Shown here: positions 13,529 through 24,849 of the stretch, one piece after another
Position numbering within the stretch: position 1 is the stretch's first letter
Layout of the letters: each line of letters starts with the position of its first letter
DNA from: Oxytricha trifallax
Lineage: Eukaryota; Ciliophora; Spirotrichea; Sporadotrichida; Oxytrichidae
Length of the DNA: 64,000 bases
Direction of reading: 5' to 3'
Assembly: GCA_000711775.1 (NCBI GenBank)
Contig: ARYC01025413.1
Coordinates: 1 to 64,000 of the forward strand
Translations under genes and position numbers: made by a program
The notes under the pieces: generated by a model
What the model saw: the letters and a program-made list of their open reading frames with translations, nothing else
Database searches by the model: none
What the model was told of the DNA's origin: nothing

Positions 13529-13905
13529 ATTCAGTCAAAATAGAAAGAAAAATGACATTAAATACATTTTTTAAATACAAAAACACTATAAATAAATCAT
13601 TCTTCAAAAATTATTATAATTATTTTGTTATAAATTTCTTGATTTAAAATTAATTATATTTAAAATTGGCGAAAGTGACAAATATAATATTTTTACTACT
13701 TGCTCCCAATTCTATTATATTATAATTTTTAAGTCTAATATTAATTTATTTTATTTAAAATTTTTTATATTTATCAAATAACTTTTCAATTTTCTATTAA
13801 TATAAAGGTTAATTAATTCACTGTTTAATATTCATAATATATAATTTTAAATATTTAGTTTTTAAAAATAGCTTTTATCATTAATTACTTATGTCACTCG
13901 TATAA
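13529..13905. repeat. MITE-like repeat, family TTCAGTCAAAATAG, copy 1
   Basis: Begins with TTCAGTCAAAATAG and matches the 21008-21684 element over most of its length, including the shared ATCATTCTTCAAAAATTAT stretch. It also carries an internal inverted pair (TTGGCGAAAGTG ... TACTTGCTCCCAA, about 13667-13709). Its right end is missing. It truncates the transposase on its left and ends next to the stop of the MT-A70-like gene. Confidence 0.6.
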
Positions 13906-13910
13906 AAAAT

Positions 13911-14892
13911 TCAAGTTTATAGAGGTGTGAGTTAGTTCCTAAACGATGTATAATTAGGTCTTATATTGTTAGGCCTAGCAAATACCTCTAAATTTAATCT
14001 ATCTGGAGCAATTGATTGAACGAAATCGTAGATGTATTCAGGCTTTTCTTAGTGTTTTACCACTTTAGAAAAAATTACATTGTCGGTGACATGATATTTT
14101 AGTATATCAGAGACATTTCCCTTCTTCCCAATAAGAAACATTTCATTATTGTGATCAGTGTACATCCCAGAGCCCTTGTTCAACTTTATGTTTTTTGTTA
14201 TCTTTATCCACTCTCCTTGTCATATCCATTCTTTTTTAGAAATTCCCTTGCTAGTTCTTTCTTTTAATTGACTATCCATAGAATGAGGATTCCTCTTTCT
14301 TGCACTAAATAGATATGTAATTTCAGGTAAGTCTTCATCAGAGAGTGTTTAGTATGGAACCTTTAGTTTCATACTCCATGGAGGATCCATAATAACAACT
14401 TCTAAAAGCTTGCCATGCTTTTTTAAGGCATACTATGCTATCTCTTGCCATTTTAGAATGTCTAGAACATGTCCATCGTAAACAAATGGATCTCAAAGTG
14501 CTAAAAATTAGTTCCCTTAATTTTTGCTGTATTGGTATGAGTCGGTAGCCCTTATTCACATCGTTCAATACTTGATCAGTCCCATCTATGAATGATAAGT
14601 GTTTTTTATCTTCTTTTTACATCTCAATTTCTTTTGTTTTATTGAAGCTGGTGTTGCAACTGGCCTCATGACTTCTGCAGTTATACACCCTGTCCTTTGT
14701 GATCCCACAATATATGAGAGTCCTTTTCAAAAGCATGTCACTCTACTTATTGGCTTTGTGTTAATCCCTATGATAGCGGGTGATGTGAACCTCAGGCGCA
14801 TTTAGACTAGCATGACGGGATTCTGAGTGGTTGAATTTACAAACAAATCTACCTGTTGAATCTATTATTCGTGGTTATATTTTCTTTGGCAT
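13911..14892 (-). CDS. MT-A70 family adenine methyltransferase-like protein
   Basis: Starts at ATG 14890-14892 and stops at TGA 13911-13913, about 326 codons. The N-terminal third is Cys/His-rich (GRFVCKFNH, HITRYHRDQH, YCGITKDRVYNC). The catalytic part has VVIMDPPWSM (the DPPW methyl-transfer motif of MT-A70 enzymes), GSGMYTDHNNEMFLIGKKG and a C-terminal EKPEYIYDFVQSIAP ... FARPNNIRPNYTS...NQL, a typical MT-A70 ending. One single-base frame change at about 14492 separates the two halves, so the copy is broken or mis-sequenced. MT-A70 enzymes make m6A in RNA or 6mA in DNA; ciliates use this family (MTA1) for 6mA. Family call is strong; which subgroup is uncertain. Confidence 0.85.
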
Positions 14893-14899
14893 AGACTTT

Positions 14900-15940
14900 A
14901 CTTATGGTAGTTTGTTATAATTTGACTTTTAATTAAGCTAAATGATTTTATTATAATCTTGAATATTTAAATTGATAATTTCTTAGGAGGCCGATTTAAT
15001 GAGTTAAAACTTAGGACTGAACGATGCGAAAGGGTTTTGGTTTATTCAATAACCACTTTCTGTTAATTCTACCATTTATAGTATATTCTATAAAATTATT
15101 AAATAATAAATTATAAATAATAGCAATTAGTGCTTTAAATAAATATTGTAATTAGTTTTATAATTAAAAATTTTATTCACGAGCTATAACTAGCATGGTG
15201 AGGTAAATACGTTATATTGGTATTATTTAATATTTATTAGTTATATAAGAAATACTAATTTCTTTAATAATATTTAACTCATTATTTAATGAATAATTCA
15301 AACTAATTTAAGCTGTAATTCTAATCTTGAGCTTGGAATACTTTACAAATAGTTTGAAAATAAAATAGGATATTTTTCACCCCTCTATATATATCTTGAA
15401 TTCCTTATTTTTTATAACAAAGAATTATTATATTATTCATTAATTTTTAGAAATTTCTATAGGAACCAGTTACAAATAATTAAATTATTTAAAAATAATA
15501 TAAATAAATTATCTAGAGATGGCTTGAAGAGCATCTTAGCAATAAAATAAATGATTCTATTTTCTAAATATTTTATGCATAATTATCTAAGCAAAAATCA
15601 GCTGAAAGTGTTATAATTATATTATAAACATATAAATATAGTTTGATTATTAAGACATATTGGCAAGCATATTGCATCTATATGCCTATTATTTTTATTA
15701 AATATTTTAATTTAAAAATTATTTAAATTAAACTTATCTAATAAGTTTTCTAATAGAGTAAAAAACAATTCTTACTACAGAGATAATTTATATTTTCTGA
15801 TTAGTTAAAGAAAGCCCTATAATTATATAGAATTTCATACTTAATTAAAAATTTTACTTCACGAGTATAATTAATAGATCAGAATTATTTAAAGTTTCTG
15901 ATTTATATTATTAATAATACTTTAAATATTTTTAAATCCA
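14900..15940. other. AT-rich DNA, nothing recognised
   Basis: A/T-rich with no sustained frame. A GAGGCCGATTTAATGAG patch at about 14987 is slightly GC-richer, without a recognisable feature. Confidence 0.4.
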
Positions 15941-16069
15941 TTTTAAGCCCATGACGCAAGTGAGTTCCAAAATAAATTTCGTTCTAAAAGTGATTAGGTA
16001 AACTTTGTCAAAATTAAAAGTAAGATTATTTAAATATAACTCTAAGAGGGGTATTTTTTCCAAGTGAAG

Positions 16070-16442
16070 AACATATCACTATGAGGTTTATCAAAGACTT
16101 CTTTTCAGGTGGAAAGTAGCTATTAAAGTGAGGAGAGGTAATTCAGCTTAATGTGCCTTATTGCTAAGAGCTATCTGTCAAGAATGTTTTAAATTAAAAA
16201 TGATCAGGAAATAATAAGGTTCATGAACTATTATCCTGATTATACAATACTTCCAGATAAAAAGTACTTCTATGGTGTGTTGGCCACCTTATGGACAGGA
16301 TATGTCTTATTACTTATAAAAAAATGCAAATCGAAAAAGGAATATTGATGACGCTTTAGAGGAAGACATAGAATGGATTTACATTAAAGAAGATTTATAC
16401 AAAGAATCATCAGAGAATCCATTTTTTCCTATTAAGCTTTTA

Positions 16443-16481
<39 letters not shown>

Positions 16482-17100
16482 AGAATCTAAAGGGAAGCCT
16501 CTAACCATGCTCAAGCAAAAGTCTAAACCTCGAAATAGAAAAAAAAGCGATAGCATCACGAAGTTTCTTTTGACTTTCACTAATTCAAGGACAAGATTGA
16601 AGCGAAGAGACATCCTAACAAAGCCTCCGCTGACATAGTCATGGCTCAAGAATCATCGAACATGTAGGCACCTGAAAGTAAATTTATGGACTGATTCTGG
16701 AGTCGTGACCAGCATTTCCATTTTGCATGTCTTTTTATTCATTAAGCTTTATATGGTTTTTTATTTTGTCTAAATGCCGTGTTATTTATGATTTATAGTA
16801 GGAATTTAATTAATTTAATAAAAAACTTAATATATTAAAAGGTATTCTAACTAATCAGACGCAGGTGGACCAACAGCACTCACATAAAATATAAGTTTCA
16901 AAAAAGATATATTAAAAGTATTTTTTTAGCGGTCCTACATGGTAGGACCTGGGGTGTCAGCAGACTGAAGCTTCGCAAGGCTACACTTGGAGGGGACAGG
17001 GAGTGACTAGGATGAGGATGAACATGAAGATGACAAGGAAGAAGAAGATGAAACTGCTTTTAATCATGTTTCCATTTTTGATAAGTTTAATAAGTATTAG
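16070..17100 (+). pseudogene. transposon accessory gene, copy 2 (decayed)
   Basis: Coding-like frames give NDQEIIRFMNYYPDYTILPD followed directly by KKYFYGVLATL, the accessory-protein motif. Later come DDALEEDIEWIYIKEDLYKE, a basic stretch (KQKSKPRNRKKSDSITKFLL) and an acidic Asp/Glu tract at about 17013-17060. A (TA)n tract at 16448-16479 and several frame changes interrupt it. The GC-rich patch at 16925-16995 holds GGTCCTACATGGTAGGACC, a perfect-looking small palindrome. Confidence 0.45.
16448..16479. repeat. (TA)n microsatellite
   Basis: About 16 uninterrupted TA units inside the copy-2 accessory gene remnant. Confidence 0.95.
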
Positions 17101-17164
17101 TATTTAGTTTAATAGATTAATTATAAATTTAAAGTTTTCTTATTATAAATTATGATTACTTTGA

Positions 17165-17965
17165 ATTATTTTTTGGATATATTCTATTTTTATCAATGAA
17201 AAGACTTCCTCTATGCAATCAAACTCTGGAGAGTATGGAGCATTATAAATACATTCCCAATTTTATCTTTTAATCAATTCCTGTACCATTTTGCTATGGT
17301 GTGCTCTCAAGATACCCCATAATATTACTACGTTTTCGTGTTTATTTTATAAACACAGATTCTCAATCATAGTTTTGGTGTCGTTAATATTAATTGATTT
17401 TACTTTAACTTGATAGCCTTCAAGTACTGACTCCATGCTTTCGGACACAGTAGCTGCAATAGCTTTTGATTATAAGCCTTCTTTTTAAAACTTTTAATTT
17501 TTCCCTAAACCTGCCCATGTTTGCTGCTAAACTTAGCATGGTTTAAAAATAATATCATCATCATATATTAATTTTTGCAATCATCAACTAATTCCAAGAG
17601 ATTATTAAATCTCTTTAGTCTTTGTTTCTTAATACATTTTAATCAATAGTTGCTAAGTTTATATGTCTCTCTCATTACTTTATATTTTATTTTTAATTTC
17701 TTATAAATGTACTATAGCTACGAGACTGTTATCGTAGACTCAGGGTAGCGTCTATGGAAAAGCATAGTTCTAGTGTGAGGTGAGTGGCTAGTGTGAAGTG
17801 AATAGCCCTTCCAATCACTAAGAGTTTCTTCACTCACTGAGTAATCTATTTGCTCTTAAGTTATTTTCTTTCTTTTCTAGCTTTAAGTATGGGCAACACT
17901 ATGGCGTTGTTTATAATAGTTTAAACATTATTTTCTGAAAAATTATACTGGGACTTTTTATATCT
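17165..17965 (-). pseudogene. IS630/Tc1 DDE transposase, copy 2 (decayed)
   Basis: The N-terminal part reads TVSQLQYIYKKLKIKYKVMR and RFNNLLELVDDCKN (DNA-binding region). Then come YDDDIIF (first Asp), TWAGLGK, VVILWGILRAHHSKMVQEL (second motif, Asp replaced by Gly) and YNAPYSPEFDCIEEVFS (third motif with Glu). Several frame changes. The motif order and the W..G element identify the superfamily; the lost Asp shows it is dead. Confidence 0.75.
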
Positions 17966-18099
17966 TTGAAATTTGGGAAATAGTCAATAGCAGTCTTGGA
18001 TTTTGAGTTGGCTATAGGGTCTAATACCGAAGCAAAAAAGCATATCTTACCGACTTGCTTTTGATTTCATTTTATCTTTAAGTTTTTTATTATAGTTAA

Positions 18100-18490
18100 T
18101 GTTTTATTATATATTTCTTATTATAAATTAGATTTTTATAAAGTAATTATTTTATACGATTTGTAACTACTATAAGCTAATTATTCTAAAATTAATTATA
18201 GCTTTGTTTATAAATAGATTAAACTTAATGTATATAAAAAAATTCATTTCTATTATTCTTTATAAATAAAAATACTTAAAGATATCAATTAAAAATATAA
18301 ATATTATTAATGAGCTTAAGTAGCAAAAATATTCAAATTTTAATTATTCATTTAACAATAATATATTATTCTAGTTTTAAAACAGTAAAATTCTAAAAAA
18401 TTTAATTTTATAAGGGTCTAAAGTATGTATATTAGTTGTTTCTATAAATTTAAGCATTATAATATTTACGATTTTCCACTATTTTGACTG
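18100..18490. repeat. MITE-like repeat, family TTCAGTCAAAATAG, copy 2 (right part)
   Basis: Matches the right half of the 21008-21684 element (shared AAATAGATTAAACTTAATGTAT-type stretch) and ends in ACTATTTTGACTGATTAT, the inverse of the family terminus. The left end is not clear. Confidence 0.55.
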
Positions 18491-18569
18491 ATTATATCTT
18501 ATCTCTAACTACAGTACCTAGACTTTGTGATTTTAAAGCGGGCTCATGTACTTGAGAATATATATAAAC

Positions 18570-19005
18570 TTCCTGTTAATACTGCAGTCCCTATTTATAT
18601 TAGAAAGTATGGAGGGAAATAGTCTTATCTTAGATTGTTTTCCATGGAACATCATGCATCTATCTCCCAAAATATCCCAACTTGAATCTGTATCGTGCTC
18701 TAATTCGTAATATATTCAAGATTATCAACAGATAGCTTTCAAAGTTTTTATTATTCAGGACTGGCAATTGCTTTATTACATTTGAATATTCAAATAGATT
18801 TTTGCAGTTGAGCATGGAATACCAGTAATTTCATTTATTAGCGAGTAGTTTAAGTAGGTTGCTGAATCCTTGTCAGGATCTCAACATTTGTACCTGAGGA
18901 AAATTATTTAGTCTCTAACAGTGTGAAAAGTTCAAGGAATATCCATCGTTCTGAGCTTGTTGTTGTGAGAAATTGGAGATTATTTGAATTTGCGATTATA
19001 TATTT
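18570..19005 (-). pseudogene. decayed hypothetical gene
   Basis: Minus-strand frames read TTTSSERWIFLELFTLLETK, then YLNYSLINEITGIPCSTAKI, then VIKQLPVLNNKNFESYLLII and RRQMHDVPWKTI-like ends. Each is good protein sequence, but two frame changes separate them. No family recognised. Confidence 0.4.
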
Positions 19006-19121
19006 AAAAATTATCAATTGGGCACTCAATTGATCATTTTGAGTCAGTCAATGTCTAAATAGCTAGCTTTCTGTTTTTATATCTATCTTATTATGTCAAG
19101 CATATTAGTAGTTCTAGTAAT

Positions 19122-20343
19122 TAGAAAAAATTGTAAATTCAGTCAATAATTAGAAATCTAAATATTCAAAATTATCAAACCGAGATTTATAATTAATATA
19201 ATCAGAAGTTATAATTAATATTTTAAACTTTATTCTATTTAAACTCTTAATGAATAAGAAATCTATGATCCTTGAGATCAAATATAGCTGGTTCACTTGT
19301 AATTTTTTGTTCTTTTATAGTCCATTTATTCTTTAGAATTTGAATATTCTCTATCTTTAATATATAGACAGTACTTATTATTACTATGTTATTGGTTTAA
19401 TTATTTTTATTATTAGTATTTTGGCGAGCTACCGTGAAAAAGTTGATCGAGGTAGCTCGCCATGTTTGTAATATTATTTTATTAAGAATTTTTGTATTTT
19501 ATTTATTGAACATTAGTTTTTTTAATTTCGCATATTTTAAGTATTAATTATCGCTTTTAGAGAAATACTCTATTGACTATTTTGTTTTATATAATAGAGA
19601 AGTTCAATCCAATGTTTAAGTTACTTTGTATAACAAATGAACTTCCATTATATATAAATTAACTTTAATTATTTATAATAAAATAATTATTTTAATGATA
19701 AATAAGTTCAACCAATCAAAATTAATAAATTTTAAATTAGTGCATTTTAATTTGCTGCTTTTCTTAATTATTGATAAATTTTTATATAGAGTTATTTGGA
19801 AGTTAATTTATATAAGATGGAAGTTCAATTATTATACTTAATAACTAAACAACAGAGTATAACTCACAAAATTATCATTCTGTAAATCTTAGAAGTATTT
19901 TTAATTTTTTAAATGGCAACATTTTAGAAATTTATTACAGAAAAATAAGGCATGTTTGAATTAATTAAATTATAGAATTTTTAATAATTAAAATATAATT
20001 TATGGCGAGCTACCATGATCAACTTTTTCACGGTAGCTCGCCAAATCTTAAATATAAAAAATAAATAAATATCAAACTTATTAGAAATTCAAACTTTGTA
20101 ACTATAGAGAATGCATAAAATATCAGGGTAAAGGAATAAAAAACGAATATTGGATTTGTAACTATTAAAGAATAAGTACTCAAAACTATATTAAAATATC
20201 CTAATTTTGATCTACTGAGATTCAAAAAAACACTATATTTTATTTATTAATTATAACTTCTGATTATATTAATTATAAATCTCGGTTTGATAATTTTGAA
20301 TATTTAGATTTCTAATTATTGACTGAATTTACAATTTTTTCTA
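19122..20343. mobile_element. foldback element with nested hairpin termini
   Basis: Outer arms 19122-19219 and 20252-20343 are inverted copies (AGAAAAAATTGTAAATTCAG ... CTGAATTTACAATTTTTTCT). Inside them, 19421-19463 and 20003-20044 are a second inverted pair: TGGCGAGCTACCGTGAAAAA on one side, its complement on the other. Each inner unit is itself a stem-loop, because TGGCGAGCTACC pairs with GGTAGCTCGCCA. The interior is AT-rich without a gene. A non-autonomous MITE/foldback element is the simplest reading. Confidence 0.75.
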
Positions 20344-20399
20344 AATGTCAATGTTGTCAATAATATAGACCTAGTTCGCATCTCATTCTATTAGGCTGG

Positions 20400-20870
20400 A
20401 AGATGAGAAATGATAAAAGTCTCTGGCATGATGAGAGAGCTTAACTTTAGCTTTTTTTTGACTTCATGATACTATACTATGCTTCTTTAACTTTTTAACG
20501 ACTATTTCAACTATTATATCAAAATCCTTCTGCTTCTCATTTGCTTATCTAAATGAAATTTCGAGGGATTAACAAAAATGCCATATTCTTATTGCTTGTA
20601 TAATACCTGCGATACCTACAGCAGTTAAACTATTTCGTGTCTTTATAAGAAGCTTGCATTAATCTAGTTCATGAAGCTTCTATAATTTTTAGAATCAAGA
20701 CAAGCTGAGAAAAGAGCATGATTCTTAAGTGAATAGTACTTATTGCTTTTTATCAAAATAATATTTTGGTAAGTTACATTTAGATTCTTACCTGCTAATT
20801 TTATATTGAACAGCCACTAGTCATTCTAATAGGTGCTTTTCTTAAATTGAGCATATGATATTTGTGGAAG
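20400..20870 (-). pseudogene. possible decayed gene
   Basis: Minus-strand stretches such as YSLKNHALFSACLDSKNYRS and FVNPSKFHLDKQMRSRRI are weakly protein-like and broken by frame changes. No family seen. Confidence 0.25.
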
Positions 20871-21007
20871 TTAAGATAAGAAGATAAAAATAGGGGATCG
20901 ATAAGACTGATTAATTTTTTCAAAGAGATTCGCTAAGATAAGATGACTAACAATATTTCTCTCAGTTGAGCTAGCTCGGCAGAGATCAATGCAAAATTGA
21001 GAAGATT

Positions 21008-21684
21008 CAGTCAAAATAGTAAATAAATAGTAAATATATAAATTCTTAAAATACAATGATATTATTAATAAATCATTCTTCAAAAATTATTATAATTATT
21101 TTTAATAAATTTACTTGATTTATATTAATTTATATATAAAATGGGCGCAAGTGATAAATATTATATTTTTACTACTTGCGCCCATTTCTATAATATTAAT
21201 AATATATAATTTTAATTTTAATTTTTGTATTTAAAAATTTGTTTTATTTATAAAATTACTTTTCTGTCATTATTAAATGTAATTTATTCACTCTTTATAT
21301 TTTAGAAAAATTAATTATTTTATACCATGAATTTTTTTTTATTTTAAAGGTTTTTAATTTTTTTAGTTAAAATCTTTTTAATTATTCATGTTTTTACTTA
21401 TAAATAAATTAAACTTAATATATGTTAAAAACAAACTTCATTTTTATAATCGAAAATAAACAAACATATTTAAATATATAAATAAAAAATTTCAAAATAA
21501 ATAAATAACTCAAATCTCAAAAATATTGAAATTTTTTCAAGTAAATTCATAATAGTATATTATTTTATTTCAAATCTAGCATTTATCTAATAAGTATAAT
21601 AAAAAATGTTTTAAGTAAGTATAATATATGGTTCTGTATATTTAAGAATTTTTATATTGACGATTTTTTTACTATTTTGACTGA
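21008..21684. mobile_element. MITE-like element, family TTCAGTCAAAATAG, full copy
   Basis: Terminal inverted repeats of about 50 bp start TTCAGTCAAAATAGTAAA at the left and end ACTATTTTGACTGATT at the right, with further matching bases inward. Inside, ATGGGCGCAAGTG (about 21142) and CTACTTGCGCCCAT (about 21171) form a second inverted pair. No gene. Partial relatives lie at 13529-13905 and 18100-18490. Confidence 0.75.
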
Positions 21685-21931
21685 TTGTAAAGAATATACA
21701 CAAGTTTTAATCTCATGTATGGGAGCTGATGCCTTCATTAGATCATGTAAATATGTTGTAGCTAATAGTCTCCATGCCTTTGTTAAAATAGCCTCAACTA
21801 GATTTAATGAATCTAAATTATTGATTATTATTTCTATTTATTCAAAGTCAAAAAATATAGACTAAATTTTTTTAAAACTTGATAATTTAAACAATTCGGG
21901 GATAATAAAAAATTATTACTACTACTCATGA
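21677..21931 (+). CDS. possible small ORF next to MITE end
   Basis: An open frame runs out of the MITE terminus and reads YTQVLISCMGADAFIRSCKY then VVANSLHAFVKIASTRFNES, ending AT-rich. Composition is protein-like, but there is no ATG start, no homology I recognise and no companion. It may be the 3' part of a gene interrupted by the MITE. Confidence 0.25.
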
Positions 21932-22234
21932 ATCTTATTACTGCTTTACATATATTGATATTTCTAAATAGAATTTATAAAACTCTTAAGAAAAATTTGA
22001 GATTCCAGAATTAATGAAAATAATTATTGAGTAAATTAAATAATATTACTAAGAAATAAAAACTGTTTATACTTAGTCTTACAAGATATTTTTTAATTAA
22101 GCTAAATAAGTTAATAATATATCTCTAACTTAATAATTTATATATTTTATTCAGAATGTCAATATATTAAAACCTATCTCAAAGTAACGTTAAAATTTTA
22201 AAAAATCTTCTAGAGATTTTAAATATCACTGGCT

Positions 22235-22366
22235 ATGAAAATTCACTCACTTTCATTTAGTGGATTTCTAGAGCTCTGTTTTACAGATTATGCTGGCAAC
22301 AGTACTGCCTTCACGGAATTGCCATGTCAACTCACTCAGATACGTCTACGTCAAGACTAAGATTGA
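22235..22366 (+). CDS. short ORF in a GC-richer island
   Basis: A 43-codon frame from ATG 22235 to TGA 22364-22366 begins MKIHSLSFSGFLELCFTDYA. It lies in a small island of near-coding GC within very AT-rich DNA, as expected of a macronuclear-destined segment or exon. Another frame of the same island is also open, so the frame choice is uncertain. Confidence 0.3.
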
Positions 22367-24399
22367 TGGTTTGATTTTAGTATTAACTAGTTAAAGATAA
22401 ATTTATTTGATTTTAATCATTAAACACTATTTATAAAATTTTTTTGTATAATATACAAAAGAATGAATATGTGATTAAGAAGAAAATATTCAATATCCAA
22501 AATCCAAAATGTAATGTTTTGTTTATTCAATTTCATTCAATTAAAGCATTTGTTATATAATAATTATAAAGATCATATCGGATCTTTGAATAGATAAATA
22601 ATGAAATTAATATACAAACATTCATATTTTTGATTAATTTACTATAAGACAATTGCTTAATTAGTTTATTAATTTAATCTTTTATTATTTGCTATGTGGA
22701 TAAAGTTATGGAATTTAAAAGAGGTGAATCTATTTCTGAAATCTTGAAGTTACAGAATATTATTTAAAGTTATTTGAACTCTTTATATTTGAATAGAGTT
22801 TATAAAATATTTTGACAGTATTTTATCCACTAATATAAATATAGAGTAATAATAACAATAAAAATATTTTCCTAATAACTATATATATTTTTGTCATTAA
22901 GAATAAGTAAAGAGTGTGTAATGGCATGATCAAATAGTTTTTCTCTCAAATTTTTATGTTTTTATGAAATAAAAATTAACTTTTTTGGTTAAGAAAAAGG
23001 GACTAATTTGGAGGTTAAATAATATGCTATTGCTTATTCTCTAACCAAAATTTGATCACAAACTTACTATATATTAACATTTCCTATAATTTAATATATA
23101 GCCTATAATAATTAAATTTTCCTGGGTTTTTGCTACAATTAAAAATAAAAATTAGTCGAATATAGTAAAGAAATATTTCAAAACCATTTCATAATAGAAG
23201 CCAAATAATTACAACAAGAATTTCTAGAAAGTAGACTATTAAAAATATAATAAACCACAATAATATGCTGAATATGAATCTATAGTTAGATGACTTAAAA
23301 AAGAAGTATTATGTTAACAGTTACGACTATATTACAAAGTGAAACGACAGGGAGATGTTGAGCACTTAATTTTATAAAAAAGATAAACCGAATTATACTC
23401 ATATATTCACATATAATTAGATGAAAGTAAGAGTCAAAGATAAGAACAGGAAAGAGAAATAGAAGTAAAAAATGCTAAAAAGAAAGCTTAAAAAAACTCA
23501 GTGATGTCTATATCAAATAATTTTATTATTAAATAAAAAGTTAATACACATTTCAATTTAAAAAACCGGTAGTCCCCTTAAATCTAAGTGCAAATACATA
23601 TTATTATTATTATAAATTACACAAATGAAATCTCATAAATAATAATTTTTAATTAAGGAACCCTAAAATTGACACAGTAATTTACTGTGTCAACAAACTC
23701 AGCTTTTTCAATGCATATTTGAAGTGCTGGGGACTATTTACCAATGTAAAATAAGTAGCAAAGTTAAGTTATGTCATCATATACATTGCTTCCTCTTTAA
23801 AAGATATATTGAATCTATCATGCTTTCAAAGTGGAATTAGAATCACACTCCTAACTAATAATCATAATTAATTATCATTATAATTATGATCTAGAATAAA
23901 AGATGAATTATTAGATAAAGGCTTAACTTACAAACCTGAAAGATATTAATCGATCTAAATTTATTCTTAATTGAAAAGCTAAATAACTAAAAATACTATT
24001 AGAGGAGATACTACAACATCAACGTCACACATTTATATCATAAGTAATATGGAATTAAAAAAGATTAAATTTCTTGTCAGAATTAGAGATGAAAAGAACA
24101 TTTAATTAAAATCAAGATTTAAATATAGGAAATTTCTAAGAAATAAAAAGCATTAGTAAATAAAAATTCACAATAACTAAATGGTAGAGGTTGGTAACGT
24201 TTTGCTCTTCATTCACTAAAACAATATGAAAAAATAGACAAAAAGAATCTCATTATTAAGAAGACTAAAGAAGAAATAGATAAATCTAGTCTAAAAGTTA
24301 TCATGCGTAATTCAAATAATACAATAGATTTAAGTCTAGAAAATATTACATAAATGTACAAACACTCTTAGTCATATTAAAATCCCATGATATAATAAA

Positions 24400-24411
24400 C
24401 CCCAAAACCCC
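24400..24411. other. internal telomere-type C4A4C4 string
   Basis: CCCCAAAACCCC sits inside otherwise AT-rich DNA, flanked by AATAAA and ATAGAGC. Hypotrich telomeres are (C4A4)n and the TBE transposons of Oxytricha carry such repeats at their ends. No partner end is certain; the AATAAACCCCATC-type match in inverse at 26427-26439 is weak. Confidence 0.5.
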
Positions 24412-24779
24412 ATAGAGCTAAAATATGAAAAATTTAGAGTATTTAAATTATTAATTATAAATAAGAAATATTACAAATTATTTTGTTTAATTATCATTTC
24501 TAGCTTTCAATTAATAATCATAATAAATAATTAACAAACTTGTTCAAATAAAGAAATACAAATTTAATCATTAAAATAAGTGATTTTATCTTAAATTATA
24601 ATTGTTGAAACATAAAATAATTGAATATTCTAAAATTGTTCTTAATCCAGGTTGCATATTGCTTTATTTAGACTGTTCATATATTCATTTCTTATCTTAG
24701 TAAAGTAAGTAGTAATTTCATAGAGTTATCATTTACTTATATTTTTATTATAAGTATCAAAAATTATTTTTTTCAAAAA

Positions 24780-24849
24780 CTCATACAAACTCATACAAAG
24801 TCATACAAACTCGTACAAAATCATACAACTCAGACAAAATCAGACAAAT
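24780..24849. repeat. short tandem repeat, about 10 bp unit
   Basis: Seven imperfect units of CTCATACAAA, drifting to TCAGACAAAA at the right end. Confidence 0.9.

Larger units (their letters stand above)
16060..17965. mobile_element. Tc1/IS630-type transposon remnant, copy 2
   Basis: The same convergent pair as copy 1: a plus-strand accessory gene remnant (about 16070-17100) and a minus-strand transposase (17165-17965). To its right, 18100-18490 ends in the TTCAGTCAAAATAG-type terminus. Well decayed; borders are approximate. Confidence 0.6.

Noticed and set aside
14599-14805. Plus-strand hydrophobic ORF
   Set aside because: Antisense to the Cys/His-rich N-terminus of the MT-A70-like gene.
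16443-16649. Minus-strand ORF running through the (TA)n tract
   Set aside because: Starts in a microsatellite; the plus strand has the basic coding-like frame.
20028-20225. Minus-strand hydrophobic ORF inside the foldback element
   Set aside because: Low-complexity Phe/Ile/Tyr-rich translation of AT-rich DNA inside a non-coding element.
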